From Rhizophagus irregularis (taxonomy: Eukaryota > Glomeromycota > Glomeromycetes > Glomerales > Glomeraceae): DNA of 64,000 nucleotides. The position numbers were made by a program, and so were the translations under genes. Below, piece by piece: positions 44,260 through 56,029 of this stretch (the first letter of the stretch is position 1; every line of letters starts with the position of its first letter). Below the pieces are notes generated by a model. It was not told where the DNA came from and searched no databases. It saw nothing but the letters and a program-made list of their open reading frames with translations. The stretch spans positions 3,226,501 to 3,290,500 of the forward strand of contig NC_089456.1 of assembly GCF_026210795.1 (NCBI RefSeq). The letters run 5' to 3'.

Positions 44260-47200
44260 TTACCATTGTGCATTTCTTCTTCTATCTCTTTCATCATTCA
44301 TAACCTTGTCTTTATTTCTTTCACTCTTTCTAGGTGGTACTGGGAACATATCGTATCTCTCCTCATCTTCATAGTTATTCATTTCGTATCCATCGAATCC
44401 ATTATTATAGTTATCATATCCATCACCCTCATTATATCCATCATATTCATCATTATATTCCATATTATACACATTATATCCTTCACCATAATATTCTTCA
44501 TCAAGGTAATTAACTTGATTATTTTGGCTATATAACCCTTTATTATTTCCTCCATATGATCTTCTTTGACCTTCCCTACAAACTCTAGAAGTATGTCCTT
44601 TTCTTCCACATGTATAGCAAGTCATTCTATCCCAGTTCATATTATTTCTTTGGACATTATTATTTCTGATCGGTCTCCTATCATTCCTATTCCTTTGCAT
44701 TACATATGCTTCATTTCTTTGCATTACATGTGCTTCCAACCTTTTCATTCCATTAATTAACTCATCCCATTCATCACTTTTAACTTCTTTATTTTGTAAT
44801 TCTTTCGCAATTGGATTCATTCCTTTATATTTATTTGTCTCTTCTTTCAAAATTTCTTCCATGTTTTTCTCTTGTCTTACTCGTTTCATATCTAACCCCG
44901 TTGTTTTCATTAACAACTCATCTTTCGCTTCCTCTTCTCTTTTTGCTTCGTTAACTGCATCATTCAGATTCGTCGGATTACTTCTCCTAACATGATAACC
45001 TAGCATGGCATCTAACCCTTGAATAAAATAATTTACTTGATATAAATCATCTAACGCATGACCTCTAGTTGCAACTCTTAATATTGACCTAAATCTTCTA
45101 GTATATTCTTCAACACTTTCATTTGTTCCCTGTTTAATTCTTGTTAATTCTAACATTTTTCTTCTTTGAACATCATTCCTAGTAAATCTGTCGATTAATC
45201 TTCTTTTCAAATTTCTGTCCTCATTATGATCACACCAATTCACTAAATTAGCTGCTACCTTTTCTTTTTCTTCATTATACCATTGTAATGCGATTCCTCT
45301 CAAACAAGTTATGGCTATATTTGCCTTATTCTGTCTACATACACCTCCTCCAACATTTCCTTCTGGTCGTCCGCTTACTGTAAATGCTATCTCAAATTGT
45401 CTAATCCAATCATTAATATCTTCATCCTCTTTTCCACTAAAAGTTGGCATACCTACTATTCCTCCCATTCCTGCGGTCTGAATCCTATCCGCCAAAGTCT
45501 GTCCTGCTCCTAACGCATTATCTAATGCATTTGGTGCCAATCCCATAGCATTTTCCATTATTCTTCTTATTTGTGCTTCATTTGCCATATTTACTATATT
45601 CTCTTGAAATAATTCTTGTAAATTGTAATCAGATATTTCACTTTCTGTGTCAGAATTTTTAAAATTTAATGAACTATTCGAATCTAAATTTTGATTCAGA
45701 CCAAAACCTCCTGTATTTATAACATTTTCGATTTCATTTTCAGATTCTTCTTCTTCAAAATCTTTATCACTTCCGTCCCATATTTCATATTCTTCTGGAC
45801 TTAATATTTCTCCAATCTTTTCTGAATCATCTGTATTTTCTTCTTCTGATTCTTCATTATCACTCTTTTCACCACTTTCTTCACTATCTATCACTCCTGC
45901 TTGTTCTTTCAACAACTTATCTAACTTTTTCTTTAGTTCTTTTTCTGACTCATTTTTATTTCCTTGAAAGATTTCAATAAATTCTTTATCCAAAATTTCT
46001 CCATCTGTATATCCCATACTAGTTAATCTTAACAATTCCTCTTCAATTATCATTATTCCAATATCCTCAAAAATCTTCTGTAATCTTTTTACCCGATCAT
46101 CAATTTCATTAATATCTTCTTCTTCACAATCTCTGCATACAGTTCCTCCTAATCTAAACATATCATTCATCCATCTTATTTTGCATCTTTCACACCAAGT
46201 TGTATTCTCATTTAACCACTTATGAATCTCTTTTCTTAATTCTTTATCTTCCAAATTTATCATTTCCATATATTTTTCCACAAATTCTTTAGTTATTATT
46301 ATTCGATTATTTACTCCAAAACTTTTTATCCTCTGAATTTCTGATACATCTATTTCGTATCCCAATTTTTCTAAATCATCTTTTAATTCTGCTAACTCAT
46401 CTTGTTCATCTTTCTGCATTTCTTTAATACATTCCCCACATTCATTATCTGTTCTGTCCATTTCGAATCTCCTAATACCACATCTTTTACATATTACTGT
46501 TTCTTTTTCTAACCATTCTCTCATCTCCAATTCTTTTTCCCTTTCATCCATTTCCTCTACCTCTTGGACTTTATCTATAAATATTTTCGTTACCAATATA
46601 TCCATTTCTATCATCAACTTTATTCCTATCTTCCAAATGTATCTCAATTGATCTTCATCTATAGAACTTGTCCTTCTCTTTAATTCACTAAATTTCCATG
46701 ATTTGTCTCCTATTATTATCTCTAATTCTTCCTCAGAACTATTTTCTAATTCGTAACTCGCTGGACTACCTTCACTCTCTGAATCCTCTGGTTCTTTTGT
46801 AAAGCCCCTAGTGTCTATAAATATTCTTATTATCTTTTGTATCATATTCTTATGATGTTCTTGAACATTATCTATTTCTATATTTTCATATATTATTCCT
46901 TGCATTAATTCCTTCACTTTTTCTTCACTTTCCGCTATCTTTTCTTCTTCATATAATAATTCTTTGAACTTCTCTATTGCTCCTACTTCTGCTTTTACAG
47001 CTCTAATTTCTCCTAATGCGACTCTATACCATTGCCAAAATTTCTCAAATCTTCTTTCGACATCTCAACCTTCTAAGATATATTTATGTTCTACTAATTC
47101 AGGATTCCCAATTAATCTGTCAAATACTTCATTCTCTAAATTTCTTTCGATATAATCCCTTACAATTACTAGTATAATTGTCCGTAATCCTTTTTCTTTC

Positions 47201-47535
47201 ATTTTTGGTTGTATCCTATATCTTATTGATTCCGTTATTCTATCCATTATGTCTCTACATTTTCCCTTGTGTATTGTATCTTCTCTTTCTGAATTATCCA
47301 TACTTAATAAATCTATTACTCCCTTGATCGTTACATTATTATATATTATTATTGTATCTTCGAACTTAAATAATGCATCCCAAAATTTCTTGAATACCAT
47401 TAGTTCATTTCCTATCGGATGACATAATTCACAATTTAAACATTCATCTAATTCTCCCGTTCTTAACTCATGTTCTTCTTTATGTGTCTTATATTCACTT
47501 TCCCATTGATGGTACCATTCCATCGTATACTCCAA
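44260..47535 (-). pseudogene. Very long gag with N-terminal zinc-ribbon-like clusters
   Basis: One frame of about 1090 codons from ATG 47533-47535 to TAA 44260-44262, broken by TGA 47065-47067. The N-terminal part has Cys pairs (CLNCELC; CKRCGIRRF...CGEC; CERCKIRW...CRDC), unusual for gag, then an acidic Ser/Glu-rich region (about 45640-45930). The Retrotrans_gag-like core follows: MPTFSGKEDEDINDWIRQF, ALQWYNEEKEKV and RIKQGTNESVEEYTRRFRS. A knuckle CYTCGRKGHTSRVC (about 44580-44625) and a Tyr/Asn/Gly-rich tail (YNEGDGYDNYNN) come last. Gag packages element RNA in cytoplasmic particles. Gag of Ty3/gypsy elements is usually a few hundred residues, so this one is 2-3 times longer. Confidence 0.88.
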
Positions 47536-49241
47536 TTAAATTATTATAAATATTCATCCAGAATTCAAATTGAAATTCCACTCTCTTATATATCATTTTT
47601 ATCGCTTCTATTTTGATCTTCTAACCATCCTTTACTATATTGTCCTTTCCTATTACCTATATTGAATGTATAATCTTTCTTTCATTATGAATATTCATTT
47701 AACAACTTATTTTTTTTTCTAAATCTTTTACTTATTCATAATATTCTTATATTAATCTTTCAATCTTTAAATCCTCTTTTTTTTTGATTTTCACAAGTTT
47801 CTTCTGCTATTCTTATCTTTCATAATTTCATGTATATATTTTACTGCGCCATTAATTCAAAAATTATTCTAAGTCCACAATCTCCTCAGACTGCGGAGGT
47901 TTTTATTGCGCATTCTAAAAATTTCAAAAATTTTCTAAGTTTTACTGCGCCTCAAAATTTTCTTTTATCATCAAAATTTGTAATTTTCGCATTTCACGAA
48001 CTTCAAAATTCTCATAACTTCTAAAGTTCGTGAATTTTTAGTTCTTTTTCATTATATATGTAATCTTTACATCTATATATTCAATATTACGCAAAATATC
48101 TTCTTTGTTTAATCTTGTACTAATTCTTATTATAACCATTATGTCGACACACAACATATTATACTTTATGCGACACACGCATTTACACTTATGCGACACA
48201 CGCATTTATACTTATTTAACGGTGTTTCTTCTTATTTATTATCTTTTACAATTTAATAACCTATACTCGGCTTGCCTTTACCTTCACAATGAAGTATAGT
48301 AGTTTCGAGGTTTGCTATTCACATTTTATCATTTGACCAGCAAATATTCCTAAATTTCGCATTATTCCATAATATTCATCTTCTTTTCGTGAGTTCAGTT
48401 GCGCATTTTCCTAAATGCTTTCAGTTTTATCTGAAGTAGTTATACTCACGATGGTTTCTCTTTTTGCCTTGTGAATTCAATTACGCATTTTCAAAATGCT
48501 TTCAGTAGGGAGATGTTCCACTCACGTCTGAGTCCAGTTATTTTGATTCCCATCTGAAGAAGTTATATTCACAGCCGGTGTTTTTGTAATAGGTTCCCAC
48601 GTAACCCTTGTGTTTTAAATAGGTTCCCACGCAACCCTTGTGTTTTGGTAATAGGTTCCCACGTAACCCTTGAGTTTATAGCTTACTCGTCAACTTTTCA
48701 TTACAACATTGTATCCCCAGGAACTTCTGGCATTTGCAAAATACAATGGTGCCCCTCCCAGAATACAACATCTTACAAGGGCTTCCTTAATTTCTCGGTT
48801 TTACAATTATTAGCGCGAAAACTTCAAAGACGACAACTTTTGTGACTTACTACAATACTTTCCGGATTTTCCTGTAATAAATCTATTATTTTGAAACGAG
48901 TTCATTATATTCCATCATATCACCGCATCCTTCTTTTTATAATTCCTAAGGTAGGTGTATAATATCGCTATTTCGCCCGTTTCCATTTTAAAGTTTTTCA
49001 GGTACTTACAACCTTTTTCCCCAATCTTATATTTTAATTCTAATACCTCTTTTTCTGAGTTCAGATTCTTCAGAATACCACGTCGGTACCATGATCGGAA
49101 CGATCTTTCCCTTCGCGAGCGATCAATTCACTTAGTTGTTAACCGTTTCCTTCTTAATACCGCATAGGTACTTGACTATAAGAAGATAGTCAAAATGTCG
49201 ACGCAAAGTCAACATTTCCTTTCTCGGAGCATGCACCAAAT
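47536..49241 (-). other. Retrotransposon 5' leader
   Basis: A 1.7-kb untranslated-looking leader between the 5' LTR and the gag ATG. Contains three copies of AGGTTCCCACGTAACCCTTG (about 48590-48675), two of GCGACACACGCATTTA (about 48170-48205) and TGCGCATT(C/T) motifs. No supported coding frame. It may hold packaging or translation-control signals. Confidence 0.6.
49222..49238 (-). other. Primer-binding site candidate
   Basis: Three to four bases inside the 5' LTR the minus strand reads TGGTGCATGCTCCGAGA. The leading TGG is the complement of a tRNA CCA end, so this is the expected minus-strand priming site. I cannot name the tRNA. Confidence 0.55.
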
Positions 49242-50828
49242 TGTCACCCCCGTCTGCCACCCGGCGGTAAACAAGCTTCCCTGCTTTAATGTAAATTTGT
49301 TCTCCACGAAACATTAATATTCTTGCTTGGTTTAGTTTTATTACTACTTAACTTTCAAATTGCGATAACTCTCGCCACGATATTTCATCCATTATCTTCT
49401 TTCAAAATACGATAGTTCTCTTTACAAAAGTTTATATTTTATTCATTTCATAATTCTCGTTATGACATTAAATTCACCATGAATTTGTCCAATTAAAATT
49501 AATTAAGCGAACATTACAGTAAAGTTTAGGGCGAACCTATTACCTTTAAAATAACATTACGCTTTACTAACAATTAATTAAACAAAATTACTTTTTCATC
49601 ATAAGAAAATAGTAACAAAAACAATCGAAACAATTAATTTTCATATAAAGGGTATTTTATTTATTCTTCATAAAATTCACAATTAACTAATTTACTTAAA
49701 GTTTTACATCGTATCTGACGACTGTGGAATTCACTTCCCATTCCGCTCCTATTTAAACCAACTTTCTTATTCTTTCTTTTCCTACTTCTTATTTCTTTCT
49801 AATATTTTATATGTTATCTTTTATGCGCTATCTTATATGCTATTTTATATGTTATCTTTTCTAATATGTTATACTATTTTAATATGCTATCTTTTCTTTA
49901 AAATAATCTTTCGCATATTATGTCGTAAAGATATAATCCATCTTTTGTGGCTGTGCTATCTTTTCTTTAAAATAAAATAATCTTTCAAATATTATATCGT
50001 AAAGATCCATCTTTTGTGGCTGTGCTATCTTTTCTTTAAAATAAAATAATCTTTCAAATATTATATCGTAAAGATCCATCTTTTGTAGCTGTGCTATCTT
50101 TTCTTTAAAATAAAATAATCTTTCAAATATTATATCGTAAAGATCCATCTTTTGTGGCTGTGCTATCTTTTCTTTAAAATAAAATAATCTTTCAAATATT
50201 ATATCGTAAAGATCCATCTTTTGTGGCTGTGCTATCTTTTCTTTAAAATAAAATAATCTTTCAAATATTATATCGTAAAGATCCATCTTTTGTGGCTGTG
50301 CTATCTTTTCTTTAAAATAAAATAATCTTTCAAATATTATATCGTAAAGATCCATCTTTTGTGGCTGTGCTATCTTTTCTTTAAAATAAAATAATCTTTC
50401 AAATATTATATCATAAAGATCCATCTTTTGTGGCTGTGCTATCTTTTCTACTGCGTCTCGTCAGCTATTCTTCTACTGCGGCTGCAGTTCATCAATATTT
50501 TACATGTTCCTATTTTTTTTTGTTCCTTTAATTCGCTATCCTTCCTTTTTATATGATTTATCATTTGTGGCTTATGATTACTCCTCCTAATTGTTCCTAT
50601 TGTTGAACTTGATAAACTGGTTGCTAAGCCACATCGATCAACTCCCCACTTGATCTATTGGTTCTCCGTTAATCATTTAATAAACATTACATCATGTAGA
50701 TCATTCCTTCTCCTAAAAGTTTATCCTTTCCGGTTAATTTTATCCAATCATGTGACTTTCTATCGTTTGATCTTTTATTCCATATTATTCCTCCATATTA
50801 TGCGATTACTTCAGTATCTATGGCTACA
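49242..50828 (-). repeat. 5' LTR (right copy) with seven 69-bp repeats
   Basis: 1587 bp, beginning TGTCACCCCCGTCTGCCACC and ending TATGGCTACA on the plus strand. Same as the left LTR except for two additional 69-bp units (about 49915-50440) and about eight substitutions, all transitions, roughly half at CpG sites. Confidence 0.93.
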
Positions 50829-51690
50829 ACGTTCCACTTAGTTCCAATGGCGTTTAGAACTCTTTCAATGCGAAATCCTCATTGTAAATTTAATGTTAAA
50901 TCCTTTTCATTTAATCGTCCATTACTCCTCTTTAAAATTTTTTTTGTAACTTGGGATTTAATGGTTTGACCTTGCTTACGAGGTTTTAATGCACAAAGTA
51001 ATTCCAATGTTCTGTAAGATTGCACCATGGAAACAAGGAATCTGAGCTGACATCTCCGAGCAACTTCTTGAGAAATTGAGTTCTTTATCAAACTATTGAT
51101 TGAATGCCAGACGTGAGCTGATAAACTATTAATAGTTGCTTTCAACATAGAAATTCTTTCGCCTTCATTGACAGATAAAAATGATTGTAATGAATAGCTT
51201 GGTGTATTTAATATAGCTTCTACAGACGCTTGTCTGTCTGAAAGGTATCCAAAATTATTATTAGTCACAATTTCAATAATGGATGTTGGTTTGCCAAAAG
51301 GAGTCCTTTCAGTTTTATGCAAGTCTACCAAAAGAGCACTCTTAAAGGTAGAAAATTCGTCCTTATGATTAATAAAATTTAAGTAATCAATAAGTCAATT
51401 CCTATAATTCCCGGAATGTTTAAATATTAAATTATCTCTCATCGGAGGATTTTCAGGTAGCTTTTCGATACATTGAAGAAGCCAATATATGTCTTTGGCA
51501 ACCAATTCAGCCGTAATATTCAGCAGTTTAACAGATTTGTTAAAATATTCAACTCTTATTCTGAGATTTCCGGCTTTTCGTCTTTCCTAACCTATCTGAC
51601 TAAAATTGTATGGAATTGAGATCTCGTTAACTTTCGTCTCTACAATCCTAAGATCACTAACTGATCGAACGTGCAAAATTCTATCTGATT
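50829..51690 (-). pseudogene. 5' part of gene split by the LTR retrotransposon
   Basis: Minus-strand coding frame from about 51690 (MKSDRILHVRSVSDLRIVET) through RKAGNLRIRVEYFNKSVKLL, DIYWLLQCIEKLPENPPM, the long open piece 50882-51331 and IERVLNAIGTKWN, up to the retrotransposon edge. Three in-frame stops: TAG 51587-51589, TGA 51395-51397 and TGA 50879-50881. Each would be Gln or Arg with a C-to-T reversal. The frame resumes at 37879. I recognise no domain; the sequence is alpha-helical in character. The gene was probably already decaying, since stops lie on one side of the insertion. Confidence 0.6.
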
Positions 51691-51849
51691 TCATATATTA
51701 CATCAATCCAGTTTTAACGTTTATTGTAAATGACTTAATATTGGTTTCTTTTAATATATTTCAGAGCGTGAATGAGATGTTGAATACATTTGTATTCAAC
51801 TTATCAGTGACTGTTTCCGCAAGTTTGACATTATCTAAAATTTAACAAA

Positions 51850-52638
51850 TTATTAATGACCCAACTGATTAAAATCTTTCATACTAATATTATACCTTTC
51901 TTATTTTTTTTAATATTATTGTTGTCGCTTGTACCTTAAAAAAAAAAATCCAAATTAGTAAGATACTAATCAATATCAGTCATACAAATATATCAAAATC
52001 TTTTGTAATATTATATATGTCTTTCTTGGTTTTTTTTGTATTTTTAATATCATTATCATTTTTCTTTTATTGTTGTTGTCTCTTGTGCCTTAAAAAAAAA
52101 AATCAAATTAATAAAAATACCAATCAATATCAGTCATACAAATATATTAAACATACTTGTTGAAGAAATCATTTCGAGAAACCTTATTGTGGATTAGATG
52201 GAATGAAGGTAATATGAGTTAAGGAAAGTAAGTATTAAATGAAACAAAGTAAGGTAATGAAACAAATTTTTTGAAAGAGAAATTCAGATTAGAATTCGTT
52301 CTTAAATAATGTAAAATTTTCACATGCAAGTCAATTATCTCGGGAATGATTAATCACATTTAGAACTAACTAATTACAGAAAGTACACACCTAATTATTA
52401 CACTAATTACAATTAGAATAATTATACATTTTTTATTTGCAACCAGTCATGTGACTTACAGTAATTACATTTGATTAATGTATTTTTTTTAACAAGATTT
52501 TTAAGATTGTTAAATTAAAAATTTATATGAATTTAATTTCATCATTCAATCTCTTTATCATTGTGAATCTCACTACCTTCAGAACAACTTGAACGATGTT
52601 ATTACATTAAATACAGTAAGTCACGATTTTAGGTATAT
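51850..52638. other. Intergenic with a 150-bp direct duplication
   Basis: TATTGTTGTTGTC...CTTGT(A/G)CCTTAAAAAAAAAA...AATCAATATCAGTCATACAA occurs twice (about 51915-52000 and 52066-52152), a tandem duplication of about 150 bp. The rest is AT-rich without a gene. Confidence 0.55.
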
Positions 52639-53720
52639 TTATGAGAACTGAATACGACGGTGTTCTACTTCAATCATTTCAGCAATCTTAGTTTGATCTT
52701 TCGCACATATAGTTGGTTCCATATAGTCATATATACATCGCCATTTACTAATTGATTCATAAAAATTTGAGGTATTAATTTCTAAGAGGTTACAAGAATT
52801 TTCACTGTAATTTCGCACTTTCTGAAGAAATCTTATTGTTGAACCCGCAAGGTTAAATGTGATCCACCTTACAGCAAGGATGCTAATTGAGATAAGTATT
52901 ACAAGAAAATCAACAAAAGTCCCCATTGTAGCGACATTACGTTATATTTTATCTAGAACTTTTGTAACTGATTGGACCATCCCAATAAATATAAGTTATT
53001 TTTCATCCATAGTTTTATTCACCATATATCGATTACAGTCCAACATCCAACTTTAATTCCATGTTCTTCCACTTCTTTCAAAAGGGTTCTAATACCAGAT
53101 AAGTTTTACTAGTTGATGATATTTGGAATCAAGAACCTTCTTTTTGTAGTACTTGAGTAATTACTTTGTTTGACGACTTTCTTGTTTTTAATATGAGCAT
53201 TGAGTTCATCGAAAGAAAAATTGATCCATTTATTGAAATTAGACATCTGATTATATTCATGACGAATTGAATCTGTTAATTCTCCATTTGCATTTAATAT
53301 TATGGCACAATCAATTTGAACAAGTAATATTTGTAACACCATTTTTTGGAAATCATCATTTTAGAGAATTGTATATTGAACTTTTGACTTTTCATTAAGG
53401 ATCAAAGTATCATATTTTGCAAAAATAGCATACTTTAATCCAAAAAATCCATGTCATCTTTAAGGGTATTTGATTTGATTCGTTAAAAGAATTTTAGTTG
53501 GTTGATTTCCAGTCAAATCAATGATACCAGTATTCATTGTTGGCGTATTATAATTATCATTAAAAAATGATGTCAAAAAGGTAGTGTGCATTCTTTTTGA
53601 TTCAATTTCTTGTGTTATTTTTTGGGAATTTTCGATATGTGTTGGTGTAATAATATGTTCCTTTAATCTGGTTCCATCACTAAACGGTGCAGAGTTATTA
53701 ATTTTTGACAACTTTGACAA
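52639..53720 (-). pseudogene. Unidentified coding-like fragments
   Basis: Three minus-strand stretches look coding but not contiguous. 53460-53720 reads NNSAPFSDGTRLKEHIITPT and ends near ILLTNQIKYP. 53109-53342 reads QIDCAIILNANGELTDSIRH and FNKWINFSFDELNAH. 52639-52926 has a hydrophobic, potentially membrane-spanning segment (FVDFLVILISISILAV), then KWRCIYDYMEPTICAKDQTK. They may be exons of one gene related to the one cut by the retrotransposon, but I cannot show this. Confidence 0.35.
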
Positions 53721-54571
53721 TAAACATGCTTATTATCACTAATAAATTGTAGGATTTATCCTCTAAAATCTTTTTAAATAAAAATTTTCCCAATAAAACA
53801 AGATTTTGAAAAATTTCTACTATCTTTTGTTCTGTATTTTCATCTCGAGTTCTTTTGGCTAATAAATTTTCACTTTGAACTACTAAAATTTAATATAAAT
53901 TACTTAATTATTTTACACATTTAAATTAATACATAAGAGCGACATTTTCACCAGTATTAGATGCAGTGCTTTTTCCATTTCCTTGAATAAAGTTATTGTT
54001 GTCAGGCTGGATGTGTAGTCACTACGTTCCTCCACCTCAACCTCACGGCCTCGCAGTACCTACTTGGACCCTATGGGCCCTGGTCATACCCCATATATAC
54101 TACCGCCATGGCCACAGTGACCTTACGACTGGTCACACTACTTTCCAACTCTTTTTTTTTCTCCATTTTTTCTTATATATAAAAACTACTATGACCACTA
54201 TGACCACTATGACCAGACTACTAAAAAGTGGATAAAAACACGAATAAAGCCAAAATCAGACAGAATATCCGGTCATAGTACTGTTCGAAAAACTTATGAT
54301 AATACTATGGCCACCTTAGTTAGCCCTCAGGCTCCAAACACCGATTCAAGCTATAACCACCCTTTATCTACTTACCTGGGACACTGATGATCGCCAAACT
54401 ATGACCACCGAACTATGACCACCGAATTATGACCGCTGAACTATGACCACCGAACTATAATTACTGAACTATGATTACTGAACTATGGCCACTTACCCCG
54501 TCTGAAAAAATAAGTAATTGAACAATGGGTATTAGGAATAGAGCGTATCCAGATAAGTTTAGAAGACAGTA
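53721..54571. repeat. Region with ATGACCAC-type simple repeats
   Basis: CTATGACCA repeats three times (54187-54217), and an array of about 15-18-bp units (GAACTATGACCACC) runs from about 54397 to 54500. GGTCAT/ATGACC words also occur at 54083, 54130 and 54273. The segment 54000-54150 is GC-richer. This may be a decayed MITE or the end of the neighbouring integrase element. Confidence 0.5.
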
Positions 54572-54891
54572 CTAATCTGTTTTCCTCTTTTTTGCCTCCT
54601 TAAGGCATTTATCAATATACTGCTTACACGTGTCATCGGCATCTAAAATTTTCTGTTCAAGTTTCTTGCATTGCCGATTGTAAGCCGTCTGATGCCTTTT
54701 GGCAGCAGTTTCTTTCTTCTTCTCCTTAGACTTCTTTTTAATCACCCAGTTTACCCAGTAAAAGTATTCTTATGCATGTCACAAACTGTACAATCACCAT
54801 GTAGTTGATAACGTTCATTTGTGGTCATATCTTGTATTTCACTAGCAGTCTCAGTTTCCTTCTTGCACTTTAGACAGTAAAATCGTGTCAT
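54572..54891 (-). pseudogene. Small zinc-ribbon protein, frameshifted
   Basis: ATG 54889-54891 starts MTRFYCLKCKKETETASE, then LHGDCTVCDMHKNTFT: two CxxC pairs about 26 residues apart, a zinc ribbon like the small proteins found in large DNA viruses and Maverick/Polinton elements. Near 54745 a duplicated ACTGGGT stretch introduces stops and a frame change; the following frame is a Lys-rich tail (KKKSKEKKKETAAKRH, KKLEQKILDADDTCKQYI) ending at 54572. Its position next to an integrase gene supports a Polinton-like origin. Confidence 0.6.
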
Positions 54892-54906
54892 CTTGGGATT
54901 TGAAGT

Positions 54907-56016
54907 CTAAAATCTTTCCTTTAATTTGTCGTAATATGTTACACTTAGAGAATTACTATAAGTACTACAATCTCTCCAGAGTATCAGCACGAATTCTAAA
55001 AGGTGAAGAGCACTACAATCTATACAAAAAGCCCCTAAAGGAGAAGTCATCAAAGCGTTGTATGGAAACCAAATACAACGCATCAGGCAGATCTCGCAGA
55101 GATGCCAGTTGACCCCAAAGGATTCCACTATTTTCTTGTAGTAGTAGAAGTTGCAGGTAAACGAGTTGATGCAGAATCCCTAAAGGATAAGACTGCAAAT
55201 AGGGTTCTCAATGGATTTGGCAAAATCTACAGAAGAAATCGTATTAAGCCACCAATACATCGACTGGAGACAGACTCTGGATCAGAATTCACCAATGATC
55301 AGGTATGTAATTTTTTCCTGAACAGCCTAGAGGTGATGATGAGGTTCGGAGAGCCAGGTAGACATAAACAGCAATTATATGCTGAAAGAGCTATCCAAGC
55401 CATCCAAGAACCCCTTCTCAAACGAATGGCCGCATAGAAGTTGAAGACCAGTGTGACATCCGTGGAATGGTTAGAAGATTTCCGTGATGTAGTTAGTAAA
55501 GTAGATGAACTCTGGCAAAGAAATCCCCAAGACATTCTGACAGGGTCACCCAAAGTGTCAAAAAAGACAGACCTCCTCTCTGAAGGAACACGTGTCAGAG
55601 TCAAGTTAGATGAACCTATTTCTGTACTTGGTAACAAACTTCACAGAAAATTCCATACAGGAGACATAAGATGGAACCCAAACATTCGTGTAATTAAAAA
55701 AATGATACTCTCACCCGAACAGCTTCCTACATATCTCCTTAACGGACCACATGGTCGATTAGGTGTATCCAGATGTGCATATACCCAAAAGGAATTGCAA
55801 GTAGTTCCTATTAATAAAAAGCCCCCACCTGACTCTGCAATAAGAGGACAACTTGAAAGATTTGTTCCTGAGCAGATACTTCAGCATCGCATTAGAAAAG
55901 GTCAACATCAGTACTTGGTCAAGTGGGAGCGATACCCAGATATAGAAGCCACTTGGGAACCTGCTGACCGGTTGGGAGAGGATGTCCCTGACTTAATTCG
56001 CAAGTTTTGGGAATAA
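54907..56016 (+). pseudogene. Integrase with C-terminal chromodomain
   Basis: Upstream part (54940-55110) reads ILKGEEHYNLYKKP, like the pre-core region of Maverick integrases. The core has FLVVVEVAGKRVDA (usual first Asp position altered), HRLETDSGSEFTN (second Asp) and QQLYAERAIQAIQEP (Glu), 35 residues on, an rve-type DDE core. A TAG (55435-55437) follows KRMAA. The C-terminal part has KFHTGDIRWNPNIRVI and YLLNGPHG...AYTQKELQVVP, and a chromodomain FVPEQILQHR...YLVKWERYPDIEATWEP (about 55858-55990). Chromodomains can steer integration to heterochromatin. A frame change near 55095 and the TAG make this copy inactive. Confidence 0.8.
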
Positions 56017-56029
56017 AAAAATAAAAGAA

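Larger units (their letters stand above)
37880..50828 (-). mobile_element. 12.9-kb Ty3/gypsy LTR retrotransposon with kinase-like domain
   Basis: Two long direct repeats begin TG and end CA (37880-39327 and 49242-50828), flanked by ACGT on each side. Transcription is on the minus strand: primer-binding site beside the right LTR, polypurine tract beside the left LTR. Order in the coding direction: gag (43966-47535), protease, RT-RNase H, thymidylate-kinase-like domain, spacer ORF and integrase. RT before integrase places it in the Ty3/gypsy order. LTRs differ by about eight substitutions, all transitions, plus the copy number of an internal 69-bp repeat. The coding region contains in-frame stops and one 4-bp duplication, so it is young but not autonomous as sequenced. 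Confidence 0.93.

Noticed and set aside
52639-53720. Endogenous virus insertion
   Set aside because: A membrane-like segment and unknown frames raised the idea, but no viral hallmark motif is present.
55299-55637. Minus-strand frames across the chromodomain integrase
   Set aside because: The plus strand carries the recognisable DDE and chromodomain motifs, so the antisense frames are shadows.
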